From Achromobacter sp. B7 (GTDB lineage: Bacteria; Pseudomonadota; Gammaproteobacteria; Burkholderiales; Burkholderiaceae_B), in assembly GCF_003600685.1 (NCBI RefSeq), contig NZ_CP032084.1, positions 992,001 to 1,056,000 on the forward strand: DNA of 64,000 nucleotides, written 5' to 3'. The notes under the pieces are model-generated. The model saw nothing but the letters and a program-made list of their open reading frames with translations, was not told the DNA's origin and made no database searches. This document shows positions 9,279 through 17,458 of the stretch, piece by piece; position 1 is the stretch's first letter; each line of letters begins with the position of its first letter. The position numbers were made by a program, and so were the translations under genes.

Positions 9279-9343
9279 TTCACCCTAGCCGGGCGAGCCG
9301 TTGCGTCGCGCCAATTGGTTTCTGCTCGTCCGGCTGCGTTCAT

Positions 9344-10351
9344 ATGTTGCTCACCCTGTTCCTGTTTTTCCTGTCCGCGGCAGTGATTTACTTCGCCTGC
9401 GAATTCTTCGTCAATGGCGTTGAATGGGTCGGACACCGCTTCCATCTGGGCGCTACCGCCACCGGCACCGTGCTGGCGGCCTTCGGCACGGCCTTGCCCG
9501 AAAGCGCGGTCACTTTCATGGCCGTCGTGTTCGGCGACACCCCTGAACAGAAAGACATCGGCGTCGGCGCAGCCATGGGCGGCCCGCTGGTGCTGGCGAC
9601 CCTGGCATACGCCGTGGTGGGCATCGCGCTGTGGCGCGCCCGCCGTGGGGGGCAGCCGGAAAAAGCCAACTGTATCAACGCGGACCAGCGCCGGCTGGCC
9701 CGCGACCAGGCCTGGTTCATGGGCATTTTCATTTTCAAGGTGGGGCTGGGCCTGCTGGCCTTTGCCTGGAAGCCCTGGCTGGGCATTCTGTTCCTGGCCA
9801 CTTACGGCATGTACGTCAAACGCGAACTTAGCCATGACGAAGAACGGGCCGATTCCGAAGACCTCGAACCGCTTAAGCTGCGGCCCCGCGACACCGACCC
9901 GTCGATGTTCTGGGCGGCGATGCAAACGGTGCTGGCGCTGGTGGTGATTGCCGGTGCATCGCACGTGTTCGTCAACCAGATCGAGCTGCTGGGCGTCGCC
10001 ATGGGCGCGTCCCCGCACGTGGCCGCCTTGTTGCTGGCGCCCGTGGCCACTGAGCTGCCCGAAATCATGAATGCGCTGATCTGGGTCCGGCAGGGCAAGG
10101 AACGGTTGGCGCTGGCGAATATTTCGGGCGCCATGATGATCCAGGCCACCATACCCAGCGCGCTCGGTATTTTCATGACGCCGTGGCTGCTGGATGCGCC
10201 CTTGCTGGCGGCGGGCTTGTTCACGATGCTGTCGATCGGCCTGTTGTGGCTGCGCTTTCGCCGCTCGGTCATGAGCGTGCCCGCGTTGTCGGCGGTGGGC
10301 GGTTTTTATGCCCTGTTCGCGGCCTATCTGGGCTGGCATTTCTACGCCTGA
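9344..10351 (+). CDS. CaCA-family cation exchanger (annotated family: sodium:calcium antiporter), probable Mn2+ efflux
   Basis: The 335-residue membrane protein is taken from the ATG at 9344, where hydrophobic helix 1 begins directly (MLLTLFLFFLSAAVIYFACE). The two alpha-repeats of the Ca2+:cation antiporter family are visible: GTVLAAFGTALPESAVTF (about residues 42-60) and LLLAPVATELPEIMNALIW (about 227-245). Between them lies a charged cytoplasmic loop (DEERADSEDLEPLKL). The family exchanges Ca2+ or other divalent cations for Na+ or H+. The upstream yybP-ykoY riboswitch argues that Mn2+ is the physiological signal and perhaps the substrate; that part is inference. Confidence 0.88.
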   Translation: MLLTLFLFFLSAAVIYFACEFFVNGVEWVGHRFHLGATATGTVLAAFGTALPESAVTFMAVVFGDTPEQKDIGVGAAMGGPLVLATLAYAVVGIALWRARRGGQPEKANCINADQRRLARDQAWFMGIFIFKVGLGLLAFAWKPWLGILFLATYGMYVKRELSHDEERADSEDLEPLKLRPRDTDPSMFWAAMQTVLALVVIAGASHVFVNQIELLGVAMGASPHVAALLLAPVATELPEIMNALIWVRQGKERLALANISGAMMIQATIPSALGIFMTPWLLDAPLLAAGLFTMLSIGLLWLRFRRSVMSVPALSAVGGFYALFAAYLGWHFYA

Positions 10352-10376
10352 CAGCAGCTGGCCTGTACGGAAAACA

Positions 10377-10416
10377 CGGCGCACGGCCTGCCAGGCCCGC
10401 GCCGCTTTTCTTTTTT
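10377..10416 (+). terminator. Intrinsic terminator after the cation exchanger
   Basis: Arms CGGCGC and GCGCCG enclose an inner GGCCTGCCAGGCC hairpin, followed by CTTTTCTTTTTT. It sits 26 bases past the exchanger stop and separates the riboswitch unit from the mgt leader. Confidence 0.85.
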
Positions 10417-10813
10417 GCATCAGTTGCGTCGTTGCACCGCAAAAACCTTGTCCATCAGTGGAAACCCGCGTAAAATCCGTCCGTTATCCATCCCAGGAGC
10501 AGTCTTCGTGAATACCGATTCCGGCGAAAGTAGTCGATCTTGCATCGACATCGCTGTCTGACAGGAAACACGCAGAGCTCCATCTGCCGCATCCTGTCAT
10601 ACAGGTTGCGGCGTATCCCAAGCCCAGGGTTCCACCCCGGGCAATAGCGCAAGCCTTCGGCTTGCCGGGAAATTCCCCAACGTAAACCGCCAGAACCGCC
10701 GCTAGTCGCAGCGTCAGCGTTCGTGCACGTCTTTTGTGCACGTTTGCCATGCGCTGCGTCCGGCTGCACGCGTACTCGCGATCACGCTCCCCATTTTCGC
10801 AATGGAGGTCGTT
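10417..10813 (+). promoter_or_regulatory. Structured 5' leader of the MgtC-C-like gene
   Basis: This 397-base stretch has no long ORF but dense secondary structure. A short ORF with a good ribosome site is at 10508. A hairpin lies at about 10620-10641 (GCCC-A-GGGT / ACCC-C-GGGC). A UUCG-type hairpin, GCAAGCC/GGCTTGC, lies at about 10650-10666 without a following U-run. A GTGCACGT direct repeat occurs near 10723-10743. No M-box or yybP-ykoY consensus was found here. The layout (short ORF, then alternative structures, then Mg2+-related genes) recalls the mgtC/mgtA leaders of enterobacteria, but the sequence is not homologous by eye. Confidence 0.45.
10508..10561 (+). CDS. Candidate leader peptide, 17 residues, in the mgt leader
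   Basis: A GTG start follows AGGAG with 8 bases between, in a leader with otherwise no coding signal. The product would start MNTDSGESSRSC and end IDIAV. The stop is followed immediately by sequence (ACAGGAAACACG) that can pair with CCTGTC downstream near 10590. Translation is unproven. It is listed because its ribosome site is good and because its position mirrors MgtM/MgtP-type regulatory ORFs. Confidence 0.35.
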   Translation: MNTDSGESSRSCIDIAV

Positions 10814-11152
10814 ATGCGTTTCTTCGACTTGTTCCTACGCCGCGCCGGCGTAGACCGTGCCACCGCCCTGGGCCGCCGTCGCGGCACGTCGCGTTTGACG
10901 GTCATTTGCCCGCGCGACGAACTGGGCGCCTTGCGCAAACAGATCTGCCTGGACTTCAGCGCCGCCGGCCTGGATGTCTCGCAAGTGCAGGTCGACCAAG
11001 GCCGCGACCCCAACCTGGCATCGGCTTGCATCACCGTCAATTGCCCGCCCGAACTGCGTGCTGAATTGATGTCGCAAGCGCGCCGCCTCAGCGCCAACCC
11101 CGCCGTGCGCCACGTGCATTTCGGCGCGCAAGCCGCCGCAATGGCTGCGTAA
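10814..11152 (+). CDS. Small soluble protein resembling the C-terminal ACT-like domain of MgtC
   Basis: The protein has 112 residues from the ATG at 10814, preceded by GGAGG six bases away. After a basic N-terminus (MRFFDLFLRRAGVDR) it shows the pattern of the MgtC cytoplasmic domain. A beta strand with SRLTVICPRDE is followed by a helix (LGALRKQICLDFSAAGLDV), a strand with ITVNCPPEL, a helix (RAELMSQARRLSANPAV) and a final RHVHFG. It has no transmembrane segments, so the MgtC membrane half is absent. It lies in the mgtA transcript direction, 24 bases before the MgtL-like ORF. A Mg2+- or ATPase-related modulator role is an inference from domain and position. Confidence 0.6.
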   Translation: MRFFDLFLRRAGVDRATALGRRRGTSRLTVICPRDELGALRKQICLDFSAAGLDVSQVQVDQGRDPNLASACITVNCPPELRAELMSQARRLSANPAVRHVHFGAQAAAMAA

Positions 11153-11576
11153 CGCCCACTTGTCCCAGGAGAGATCATGCCTAGTGCCTTAGACCCCGAC
11201 CCTCGATTGCGCCAAGTGCACGGCGCCGGCATGCCTGTCTGACCTGTCTTCTCGCCTGCGAGCCGACCGGCCGGACAGACTTCCGGTTCCGACGGACTCC
11301 GCAGCATTGAATCCCCGGCCTTACCGCGTCCCACTGACGAACGCGTCGACGGCGCCGGTTTCGATTCCCAGCTAGCTCCCTTTCCGTTTTTTGCACTCCG
11401 GCGCGATTCACCGCGATCCGGACACCGGCAACATTGCCCCGGTGCCTGCGCACGCCCGCATGGGCGGACCCACGGCTTTCCATCATGGCCGTGGCCCGTT
11501 CCTGCCCGCGTGGCCGGCGCCTGGGCGGGAAAGCCGTGTCTCCGACAAGAAATCCAAGAAAAACCGGAGCACTCCG
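11153..11576 (+). promoter_or_regulatory. mgtA leader region
   Basis: The 424 bases between the MgtC-C-like gene and mgtA contain the MgtL-like ORF at 11177-11242. Its 3' end carries GTCTG (11237-11241), and CTGTC follows (11244-11248). Both can pair with GACAGAC at 11274-11280, so two short mutually exclusive pairings are possible. The remaining C-rich, G-poor tract to about 11400 would suit Rho loading. mgtA has an in-frame open extension back to 11391, but MFTFLKSFFSSAAGRRRAGR at 11577 is the usual MgtA-type N-terminus. Confidence 0.45.
11177..11242 (+). CDS. Candidate MgtL-like leader peptide with Asp-Pro-Asp-Pro core
   Basis: A 21-codon ORF starts at an ATG placed five bases after a strong Shine-Dalgarno GGAG (within AGGAGAG at 11167-11173). 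It begins MPSALDPDPRLRQ and ends GAGMPV. Salmonella/E. coli MgtL is a 17-residue peptide beginning MEPDPTP; its acidic/proline run destabilises translating ribosomes at low Mg2+ and lets transcription continue into mgtA. This ORF also places an acidic-proline DPDP run followed by Arg-rich residues directly in the mgtA leader. Function is inferred from position and composition; sequence identity beyond PDP is not claimed. Confidence 0.55.
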   Translation: MPSALDPDPRLRQVHGAGMPV

Positions 11577-14381
11577 ATGTTTACCTTCCTGAAATCCTTC
11601 TTTTCGTCGGCCGCCGGCCGCCGCCGCGCAGGCCGTCACTTCCGTCGCACCCCCATTCTTGAACAGGGCGCTCAAACCGCCGTTGCGTCGACGCCGTCGG
11701 AGGCATCGCGGCGCGCCAACCGCCGCATGCTGGAGCAATCCCGCATGGGGCTGGACGCCTTGTTCACGCAGTTGGCCAGTGGCCGTGGCGGCTTGACGCA
11801 AGCCCAGGCCGACGCTGCCCGCGAACGCCACGGCGCCAACGAAGTCGACCACGAAAAGCTGCTGTCCTGGTATTCGCACCTGTGGCTGTCGTACCGCAAC
11901 CCGTTCAATCTGCTGCTGACGGCGCTGGCCGGCCTGTCCTGGCTGACCGACGTGCGCATGGCCGAGGCCGACGACAAGTCGTGGACAGCCGTGGCCATCA
12001 TCGGCTCCATGGTGGTGATTTCCACTGTGCTGCGCTTCGCCCAGGAACTGCGCTCGAACCGCGCGGCCGAAGCGCTGAAAGCCATGGTACAGAACACCGC
12101 TACCGTGCTGCGCGCGGACGTGCTGACGCCGGATGCCGCCAACGGCCGGCGCGTGTTCGGCGCCCCGCTGCACGACTCGGGCTCGTACCAGCTGGAAGTG
12201 CCGCTGGCTGAACTGGTGCCCGGCGACGTGGTGCTGCTTTCGGCCGGCGACATGATCCCCGCCGACTGCCGCATCCTGAACGCCAAGGACCTGTTCATCG
12301 CCCAGGCCGCCTTGACGGGCGAATCCCTGCCCGTTGAAAAGCACGCCGTCCAGCGCGAGGAAACCGACAACTCGCTAGAGCTGGAAAACATGGCTTTCAT
12401 GGGCACCAACGTGGTCAGCGGATCAGGCAGCGCGCTGGTCATCGCCACCGGCGCCAATACCTACTTTGGTCAGCTGGCCGGCCGGGTCACCCAGGAAAGC
12501 CGTGCCCCGACGCAGTTTCAGCAGGGCATCAACCGTGTCAGCTGGGTGTTGATCCGCTTCATGCTGGTCATGGCTCCCATCGTCTTCGTCATCAATGGCG
12601 TCACCAAGGGCGATTGGCTGGAAGCCTTGCTGTTCGCGCTGGCAATCGCCGTGGGCCTGACGCCGGAAATGCTGCCGATGATCGTTACCGCCACGCTGGC
12701 CAAGGGCGCGTTGCGCATGTCCCGCCGCAAGGTCGTCGTCAAGCGCCTGGACGCGATCCAGAACCTGGGCGCGATGAACGTGCTGTGCACCGACAAGACG
12801 GGCACGCTGACGCAAGACCGTATCGTGCTGGAACGCCACACCGACGTGTACGGATCCAGCAGCGACGATGTGTTGGCCTATGCCTACCTGAACAGCTACT
12901 ACCAGACCGGCCTGAAGAACCTGCTGGATGTGGCGGTGTTGCAGCATGCCGAGGTCAAGCGCAGCCTGAACCTGGCCACCAAGTACCGCAAGGTCGATGA
13001 GATTCCTTTTGATTTCTCGCGGCGGCGGATGTCCGTTGTCGTCAACGAAACGGAAAACGGCCGTGACCATCACGAGTTGATCTGCAAAGGCGCGCTGGAA
13101 GAAATGCTGACGGCGTGCACGGGCTTGCGCGTGGGCGATTCGGTATTTCCGCTGACCGACGCGCGGCGCGCGGATATCCGGCGCGTCACGGCCGAGCTGA
13201 ACCGCGACGGGCTGCGCGTCATCGCGGTGGGCGTCAAGGAAATGCCGCCCACGCAACTGGCCTATGGCGTGGCCGACGAGTCGGACCTGGTGCTGGTGGG
13301 GTACATCGCCTTCCTGGATCCTCCCAAGGAATCGACCGGCCCGGCGCTGGCCGCGCTGAAAGCGTCCGGCATCGAGGTCAAGGTGTTGACCGGAGATGTG
13401 GAACTGGTCACGCAGAAAGTCTGCCGCGAGGTCGATTTCGAGGTGCGCGGCGTGTATCTGGGCGCGCAGATTGAAGCCATGGACGATGCGGAACTGGCGG
13501 TGGCGGTGCGCCAGGCCAACGTGTTTGCCCGGCTGACGCCCGCGCACAAGGAACGCATCGTGCGCAGCCTGCGTGCACAAGGCGATACGGTGGGGTTCAT
13601 GGGCGACGGCATCAACGACGCCCCGGCCCTGCGCGCGGCCGACGTCGGTATTTCCGTGGATTCCGCGGTGGATATCTCGAAGGAAGCCGCCGACATCATC
13701 TTGCTGGAAAAGAGCCTGATGGTGCTGGAGGACGGCGTGATCGAAGGCCGCAAGACCTTTTGCAACATGCTCAAGTACCTGAAGATGACGGCCAGCTCGA
13801 ACTTCGGCAATGTGTTCTCGGTGCTGGTCGCCAGCGCCTTCCTGCCGTTCCTGCCGATGCTGCCCATTCACCTGCTGCTGCAGAATTTGATGTACGACGT
13901 ATCGCAAACGGCAATTCCCTTCGACAATGTCGACGAAGAACTGCTGAAGAAGCCGCAGCAATGGGATGCGGACGGCCTGGGGCGCTTCATGGTGTTCTTC
14001 GGCCCGATCAGCTCGCTGTTCGATATCGCGCTGTTCGGCATCATGTGGTTTGTGTTCCATGCCAATGCGCCGGAGCATCAGACGCTGTTCCAGTCCGGCT
14101 GGTTTGTCGAGGGCTTGCTGTCGCAGACGCTGATCGTGCACATGATCCGGACGCGCCGCATTCCTTTCCTGCAAAGCCGGGCGTCCTGGCCGTTGATGGC
14201 GATGACGGCAATGGTGGTGGTGCTGGGCCTGATGCTGCCGTTCTCGCCGCTGGCCGAGTACTTCCAGCTGCAAGCGTTGCCATGGGGCTATTTCCCCTGG
14301 CTGGTGGGGGTGTTGCTGAGCTACTGCGTGCTGACGCAGTTGCTCAAGGGCATTTGGGTACGTCGTTACGGCTGGCAATAA
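11577..14381 (+). CDS. mgtA: Magnesium-translocating P-type ATPase MgtA
   Basis: The 934-residue P3B-type ATPase has a basic N-terminus (MFTFLKSFFSSAAGRRRAGR). The actuator segment carries LTGESLPVEK. The phosphorylation motif is CTDKTGTLT with Asp406, and the hinge is MGDGINDAPALRAADVGISV. The C-terminal membrane block begins with LPFLPMLPIHLLLQNLMYD. It imports Mg2+ across the inner membrane with ATP hydrolysis. It is probably induced by Mg2+ limitation through the leader described above. A porin gene follows 61 bases later and may be co-transcribed. Confidence 0.95.
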   Translation: MFTFLKSFFSSAAGRRRAGRHFRRTPILEQGAQTAVASTPSEASRRANRRMLEQSRMGLDALFTQLASGRGGLTQAQADAARERHGANEVDHEKLLSWYSHLWLSYRNPFNLLLTALAGLSWLTDVRMAEADDKSWTAVAIIGSMVVISTVLRFAQELRSNRAAEALKAMVQNTATVLRADVLTPDAANGRRVFGAPLHDSGSYQLEVPLAELVPGDVVLLSAGDMIPADCRILNAKDLFIAQAALTGESLPVEKHAVQREETDNSLELENMAFMGTNVVSGSGSALVIATGANTYFGQLAGRVTQESRAPTQFQQGINRVSWVLIRFMLVMAPIVFVINGVTKGDWLEALLFALAIAVGLTPEMLPMIVTATLAKGALRMSRRKVVVKRLDAIQNLGAMNVLCTDKTGTLTQDRIVLERHTDVYGSSSDDVLAYAYLNSYYQTGLKNLLDVAVLQHAEVKRSLNLATKYRKVDEIPFDFSRRRMSVVVNETENGRDHHELICKGALEEMLTACTGLRVGDSVFPLTDARRADIRRVTAELNRDGLRVIAVGVKEMPPTQLAYGVADESDLVLVGYIAFLDPPKESTGPALAALKASGIEVKVLTGDVELVTQKVCREVDFEVRGVYLGAQIEAMDDAELAVAVRQANVFARLTPAHKERIVRSLRAQGDTVGFMGDGINDAPALRAADVGISVDSAVDISKEAADIILLEKSLMVLEDGVIEGRKTFCNMLKYLKMTASSNFGNVFSVLVASAFLPFLPMLPIHLLLQNLMYDVSQTAIPFDNVDEELLKKPQQWDADGLGRFMVFFGPISSLFDIALFGIMWFVFHANAPEHQTLFQSGWFVEGLLSQTLIVHMIRTRRIPFLQSRASWPLMAMTAMVVVLGLMLPFSPLAEYFQLQALPWGYFPWLVGVLLSYCVLTQLLKGIWVRRYGWQ

Positions 14382-14442
14382 GGCCGCAATAAGGTCACAT
14401 CTGGCGGGGCGGGCAAAGGTGCTCGCCCTGATAGGAGAAAGC

Positions 14443-15555
14443 ATGAAAAAGGCATTCTGCGCGGTCGTCATGGTCGGTGGGCTGATTTTGTCGCCCGTGC
14501 TGGCCACGGCCGCCGCCGTCGAAGACTTCGGCCTGCACCTGTACGGCGTCGTCGATGCCGGGGTAGCGGTGACCAGTGTGTCCGGACAAGGCAGCCACGC
14601 CGGCGTGTTGAACGGCGGGCTGACGGATTCACTTTGGGGCCTGTCGGGCACCGACGATCTGGGCGGCGGCTGGCGCAGCCGCTTCGGCCTTGAAAGCGGC
14701 TTCGACCCGTCCAGCGGCCAGCTGGAAGACGAGGGCCGCCTGTTCAACTACGCGGCCTGGGTCGGCTTGGGCAACGATACCTATGGCGAGGTGCGCCTGG
14801 GGCGCCAGCGCACCATCGGCCAGACGTTCGGCAACGCGCTGGAAATTGCGTCCTGGAAGGACATGGGCATGGGCGCCACGTTCAAGGCTTCGGACAACTT
14901 CCAGTTCAGCAATATGGTGAACGTGACGTCGGCGGACTGGAACGGCTTCCAGCTAGGCGCGGGCTACTCGTTCGATGCCGGCGACCAGAATCGGTTTCGG
15001 TCCAACCAGAACACCCGCGCGGTCAGCGCCGGGCTGAAGTACGAAAGCGGACCATTGCTGGCCGTGGCCACGTGGGATCAATTGCAGCTGGCCAGTTCCG
15101 ATTCGGCTGCAGGGGCCAAGCGGCCCCGCGCCGTGCAATTGGGCGCGGCTTACGACTTTGAAGTGCTGAAACTGTCACTGGCGTGGTCGCGGCAACAAAA
15201 CGGCTATGTCGGCCTGGACGGCGGCGACCCCGACAACCTGGGCCAGGGCCTGGGTCCGGCCCCGTTTGTCCAGGGCGGCACCATCAATGCCTGGCTGGTG
15301 GGCGCCAGCGTGCCGTTCGGCCCGGGCACCGTGCTGGTGCAGTGGTCCCTGGCGCGACCCGACTGGCAGTGGGACAACGGCATGACGGCGCGCAAGGCGC
15401 AGGTGGCGACCCTGGGTTATACCTATGCCTTGTCACCACGCACGACGCTATACGGCTTTGCCGGGTACGCGTCCAACTACACGCTGGACGACCAGTTCGA
15501 CCCCGCCCATTCCCACACCACGCGCGTCGGAGCGGGCGTTTCGCATCACTTCTGA
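14443..15555 (+). CDS. Gram-negative trimeric porin (Burkholderiales type)
   Basis: The 370-residue outer-membrane protein is taken from the ATG at 14443 (AGGAG upstream). A signal peptide (MKKAFCAVVMVGGLILSPVL) is cleaved near ATAAA-VED. The mature part starts with FGLHLYGVVDAGVAV and continues in alternating-hydrophobicity strands, including WRSRFGLESGFDPSSG and VRLGRQRTIGQTFGN. It ends in the C-terminal Phe (GAGVSHHF) needed for Bam assembly. This is the 16-stranded general porin pattern of Bordetella/Burkholderia. The location behind mgtA suggests, but does not prove, a role in divalent-cation entry. Confidence 0.93.
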   Translation: MKKAFCAVVMVGGLILSPVLATAAAVEDFGLHLYGVVDAGVAVTSVSGQGSHAGVLNGGLTDSLWGLSGTDDLGGGWRSRFGLESGFDPSSGQLEDEGRLFNYAAWVGLGNDTYGEVRLGRQRTIGQTFGNALEIASWKDMGMGATFKASDNFQFSNMVNVTSADWNGFQLGAGYSFDAGDQNRFRSNQNTRAVSAGLKYESGPLLAVATWDQLQLASSDSAAGAKRPRAVQLGAAYDFEVLKLSLAWSRQQNGYVGLDGGDPDNLGQGLGPAPFVQGGTINAWLVGASVPFGPGTVLVQWSLARPDWQWDNGMTARKAQVATLGYTYALSPRTTLYGFAGYASNYTLDDQFDPAHSHTTRVGAGVSHHF

Positions 15556-15653
15556 TCCTGCCGGCCCACCGGACCACGGGCCGGCGCGGTCTACTACAAT
15601 CAGCCCACAGGCCGGCGCGCGCCGCCGGCCCAGTCTTTCCCGATGTCTTTCGG

Positions 15654-16526
15654 ATGGCCCGCATGGATAGTCTTGAATGGCTCATACCCTGGGAGTTCTC
15701 TCCCACGTTGGTCGCCTCCTTCGTGGTGGCGATCGTGCTGTTCGTGCGCGGGCAACGCGTTCACCATGTGACCGGCGCGCGTCGCTTTTTCTTTTGGCTG
15801 GGGCTGGTGCTGCTGTATCTGTCGATGCATACGCGCGTCGACTACTACGCCGAACGGATGTTCTTCATCCACCGCATCCAGCATCTGGTGCTACACCATT
15901 TGGGTCCGCTGCTGGTGATGGCGGCATTTCCGGGCCAGGTCATGCGCGCCGGGCTGCCGATGTCCTGGCGCATCCGGCTGCGTGACTTTCTGCGCACGCG
16001 CAGCGGGCGGGTCACCGTTGCCGTACTGACCAACAAGATTTTCGTGCCGACGCTGTTCGTCTTCCTGGTGCTGGTCTGGCTGATTCCGTCCGTGCAGTTC
16101 TATTCCATGCTGGACTGGCGCCTGTATCGCCTGATGAACTGGTCCGTGGTGATCAGCGGCTTCATGTACTGGAACCTGATCCTGGATCGCCGCCCCGCGC
16201 CGCCCGCGGCCATGACGCCGGGCGGACGCGTGATTTCTCCGGTGCTGACCATGCTGCCGCAGATGGTGGCGGGCGCCGTCATCGCCTTCACTGAAAGCGA
16301 TATCTATCCGTTGTTTGAGCTCTGTGGCCGCGCCATCGCCATGTCGGCGCAAACAGACCAGACCATCGGCGGCCTCACGATGTGGATTCCGGCTGCCTTG
16401 GTCGAGGTGATCGGCTTGATGGTGGCCTTGGGCACCTTGATGCGCTTGTCCGCCAAGGGGCGGCTGCGCAAGGTGGACCGCGATGCGCGCGCCCGGGCCA
16501 AGGCCCGTGCGGCGCTATCCGCCTGA
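15654..16526 (+). CDS. Cytochrome c oxidase assembly protein, CtaG/Caa3 type
   Basis: The protein is 290 residues from the ATG at 15654 (a second ATG at 15663 is equally possible). It has about seven hydrophobic helices and the family features: an N-terminal helix (FSPTLVASFVVAIVLFVRG), a His-rich RIQHLVLHHLGPLLVMAAFP segment near residues 73-92, and a C-terminal basic tail. Caa3_CtaG proteins (distinct from the Cox11-type CtaG) support assembly of caa3-type oxidases, probably by handling copper. No oxidase genes are adjacent, so the partner is unknown. Confidence 0.85.
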   Translation: MARMDSLEWLIPWEFSPTLVASFVVAIVLFVRGQRVHHVTGARRFFFWLGLVLLYLSMHTRVDYYAERMFFIHRIQHLVLHHLGPLLVMAAFPGQVMRAGLPMSWRIRLRDFLRTRSGRVTVAVLTNKIFVPTLFVFLVLVWLIPSVQFYSMLDWRLYRLMNWSVVISGFMYWNLILDRRPAPPAAMTPGGRVISPVLTMLPQMVAGAVIAFTESDIYPLFELCGRAIAMSAQTDQTIGGLTMWIPAALVEVIGLMVALGTLMRLSAKGRLRKVDRDARARAKARAALSA

Positions 16527-16549
16527 ACGTGGTTCAGGCCGGCCGGGGC

Positions 16550-17401
16550 TTATTCCGGCACCAGTCCGTGATACTTCTTGCCCAGCGCCACGGTGGCCTG
16601 GAACATCCCCGCCTTGTTGCCGCAGTCGTAGCGCACGCCGTCAAAGCGGTGCGCGAACACGGCGCGCTCGCGCATCAGCGAGGCGATGCCGTCCGTCAGC
16701 TGGATTTCGTTGCCCGCGCCCATCTTGGTTGAACGCAGGTGGTCAAAAATGGCGGCTTCCAGCACGTAGCGGCCCACGACGGCCAGCGTCGACGGGGCGG
16801 CATCGGGCTCGGGCTTTTCCACAATATGCGTGACGCGTTCCGTGCGCGGATCCAGATTCGCTTCGCCGGCGCGGGTGGCCACGATGCCGTACTTGCGGGT
16901 ATCGGCGCGGGGCACATCCTGCACGCCCAGCACGCTGGCGTTCTGGGCCACGGCCACATCCACCAATTGCTTCATGGCCGGCGTGTCGGCGTCGATCAGG
17001 TCATCGGCCAGCAATACGGCAAAGGGTTCGTCGCCCACGGCGGGGGCGGCCGACAGCACGGCGTGGCCCAGGCCCAGCGGCGCGGATTGGCGGATGTAGA
17101 GGCAATTGACATGCGCGGGTAGAATGCCCCGCACCATGGCAAGCAGCTCGTGTTTGGCTTTGCTTTCCAGGTCGGATTCAAGTTCCGGGGCCGAGTCGAA
17201 GTGGTCTTCGATGGCGCGCTTGTTGCGGCCCGTCACGAAGATCAGATCGGTGATGCCGGCGGCGACCGCTTCTTCAACGGCGTATTGAATCAATGGCTTA
17301 TCGACCACGGGCAGCATTTCCTTGGGCATCGCCTTGGTGGCGGGCAGGAAGCGGGTGCCCATGCCGGCGACAGGGAAAACGGCTTTACGGACGGGACGCA
17401 T
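16550..17401 (-). CDS. galU: UTP--glucose-1-phosphate uridylyltransferase GalU
   Basis: The protein is 283 residues from the ATG at 17401 ([20 protein letters not shown]). The nucleotide-binding signature [20 protein letters not shown] lies at residues 13-32. [16 protein letters not shown] and the [11 protein letters not shown] segment are conserved. The enzyme makes UDP-glucose for lipopolysaccharide, exopolysaccharide and galactose metabolism in the cytoplasm. It is divergent from the M48 protease gene across a 57-bp gap that must hold both promoters. Confidence 0.96.
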   Translation of the reverse strand: MRPVRKAVFPVAGMGTRFLPATKAMPKEMLPVVDKPLIQYAVEEAVAAGITDLIFVTGRNKRAIEDHFDSAPELESDLESKAKHELLAMVRGILPAHVNCLYIRQSAPLGLGHAVLSAAPAVGDEPFAVLLADDLIDADTPAMKQLVDVAVAQNASVLGVQDVPRADTRKYGIVATRAGEANLDPRTERVTHIVEKPEPDAAPSTLAVVGRYVLEAAIFDHLRSTKMGAGNEIQLTDGIASLMRERAVFAHRFDGVRYDCGNKAGMFQATVALGKKYHGLVPE

Positions 17402-17458
17402 TGAGACCTCGTTGGGAGTATCGATGAAACATTTTAAGCTCATCGCTATCATAGGCTT

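Noticed and set aside
10590..10700. Possible M-box or other known Mg2+ riboswitch
   Set aside because: No M-box core is visible; only generic hairpins are present, so the region is reported as a leader of unknown type.
12423..14747. Very long open frame (774 codons) antisense to mgtA
   Set aside because: It is a GC-rich shadow of mgtA: low-complexity, rich in His, Gln and Arg, with no domain, and it would overlap conserved MgtA motifs.
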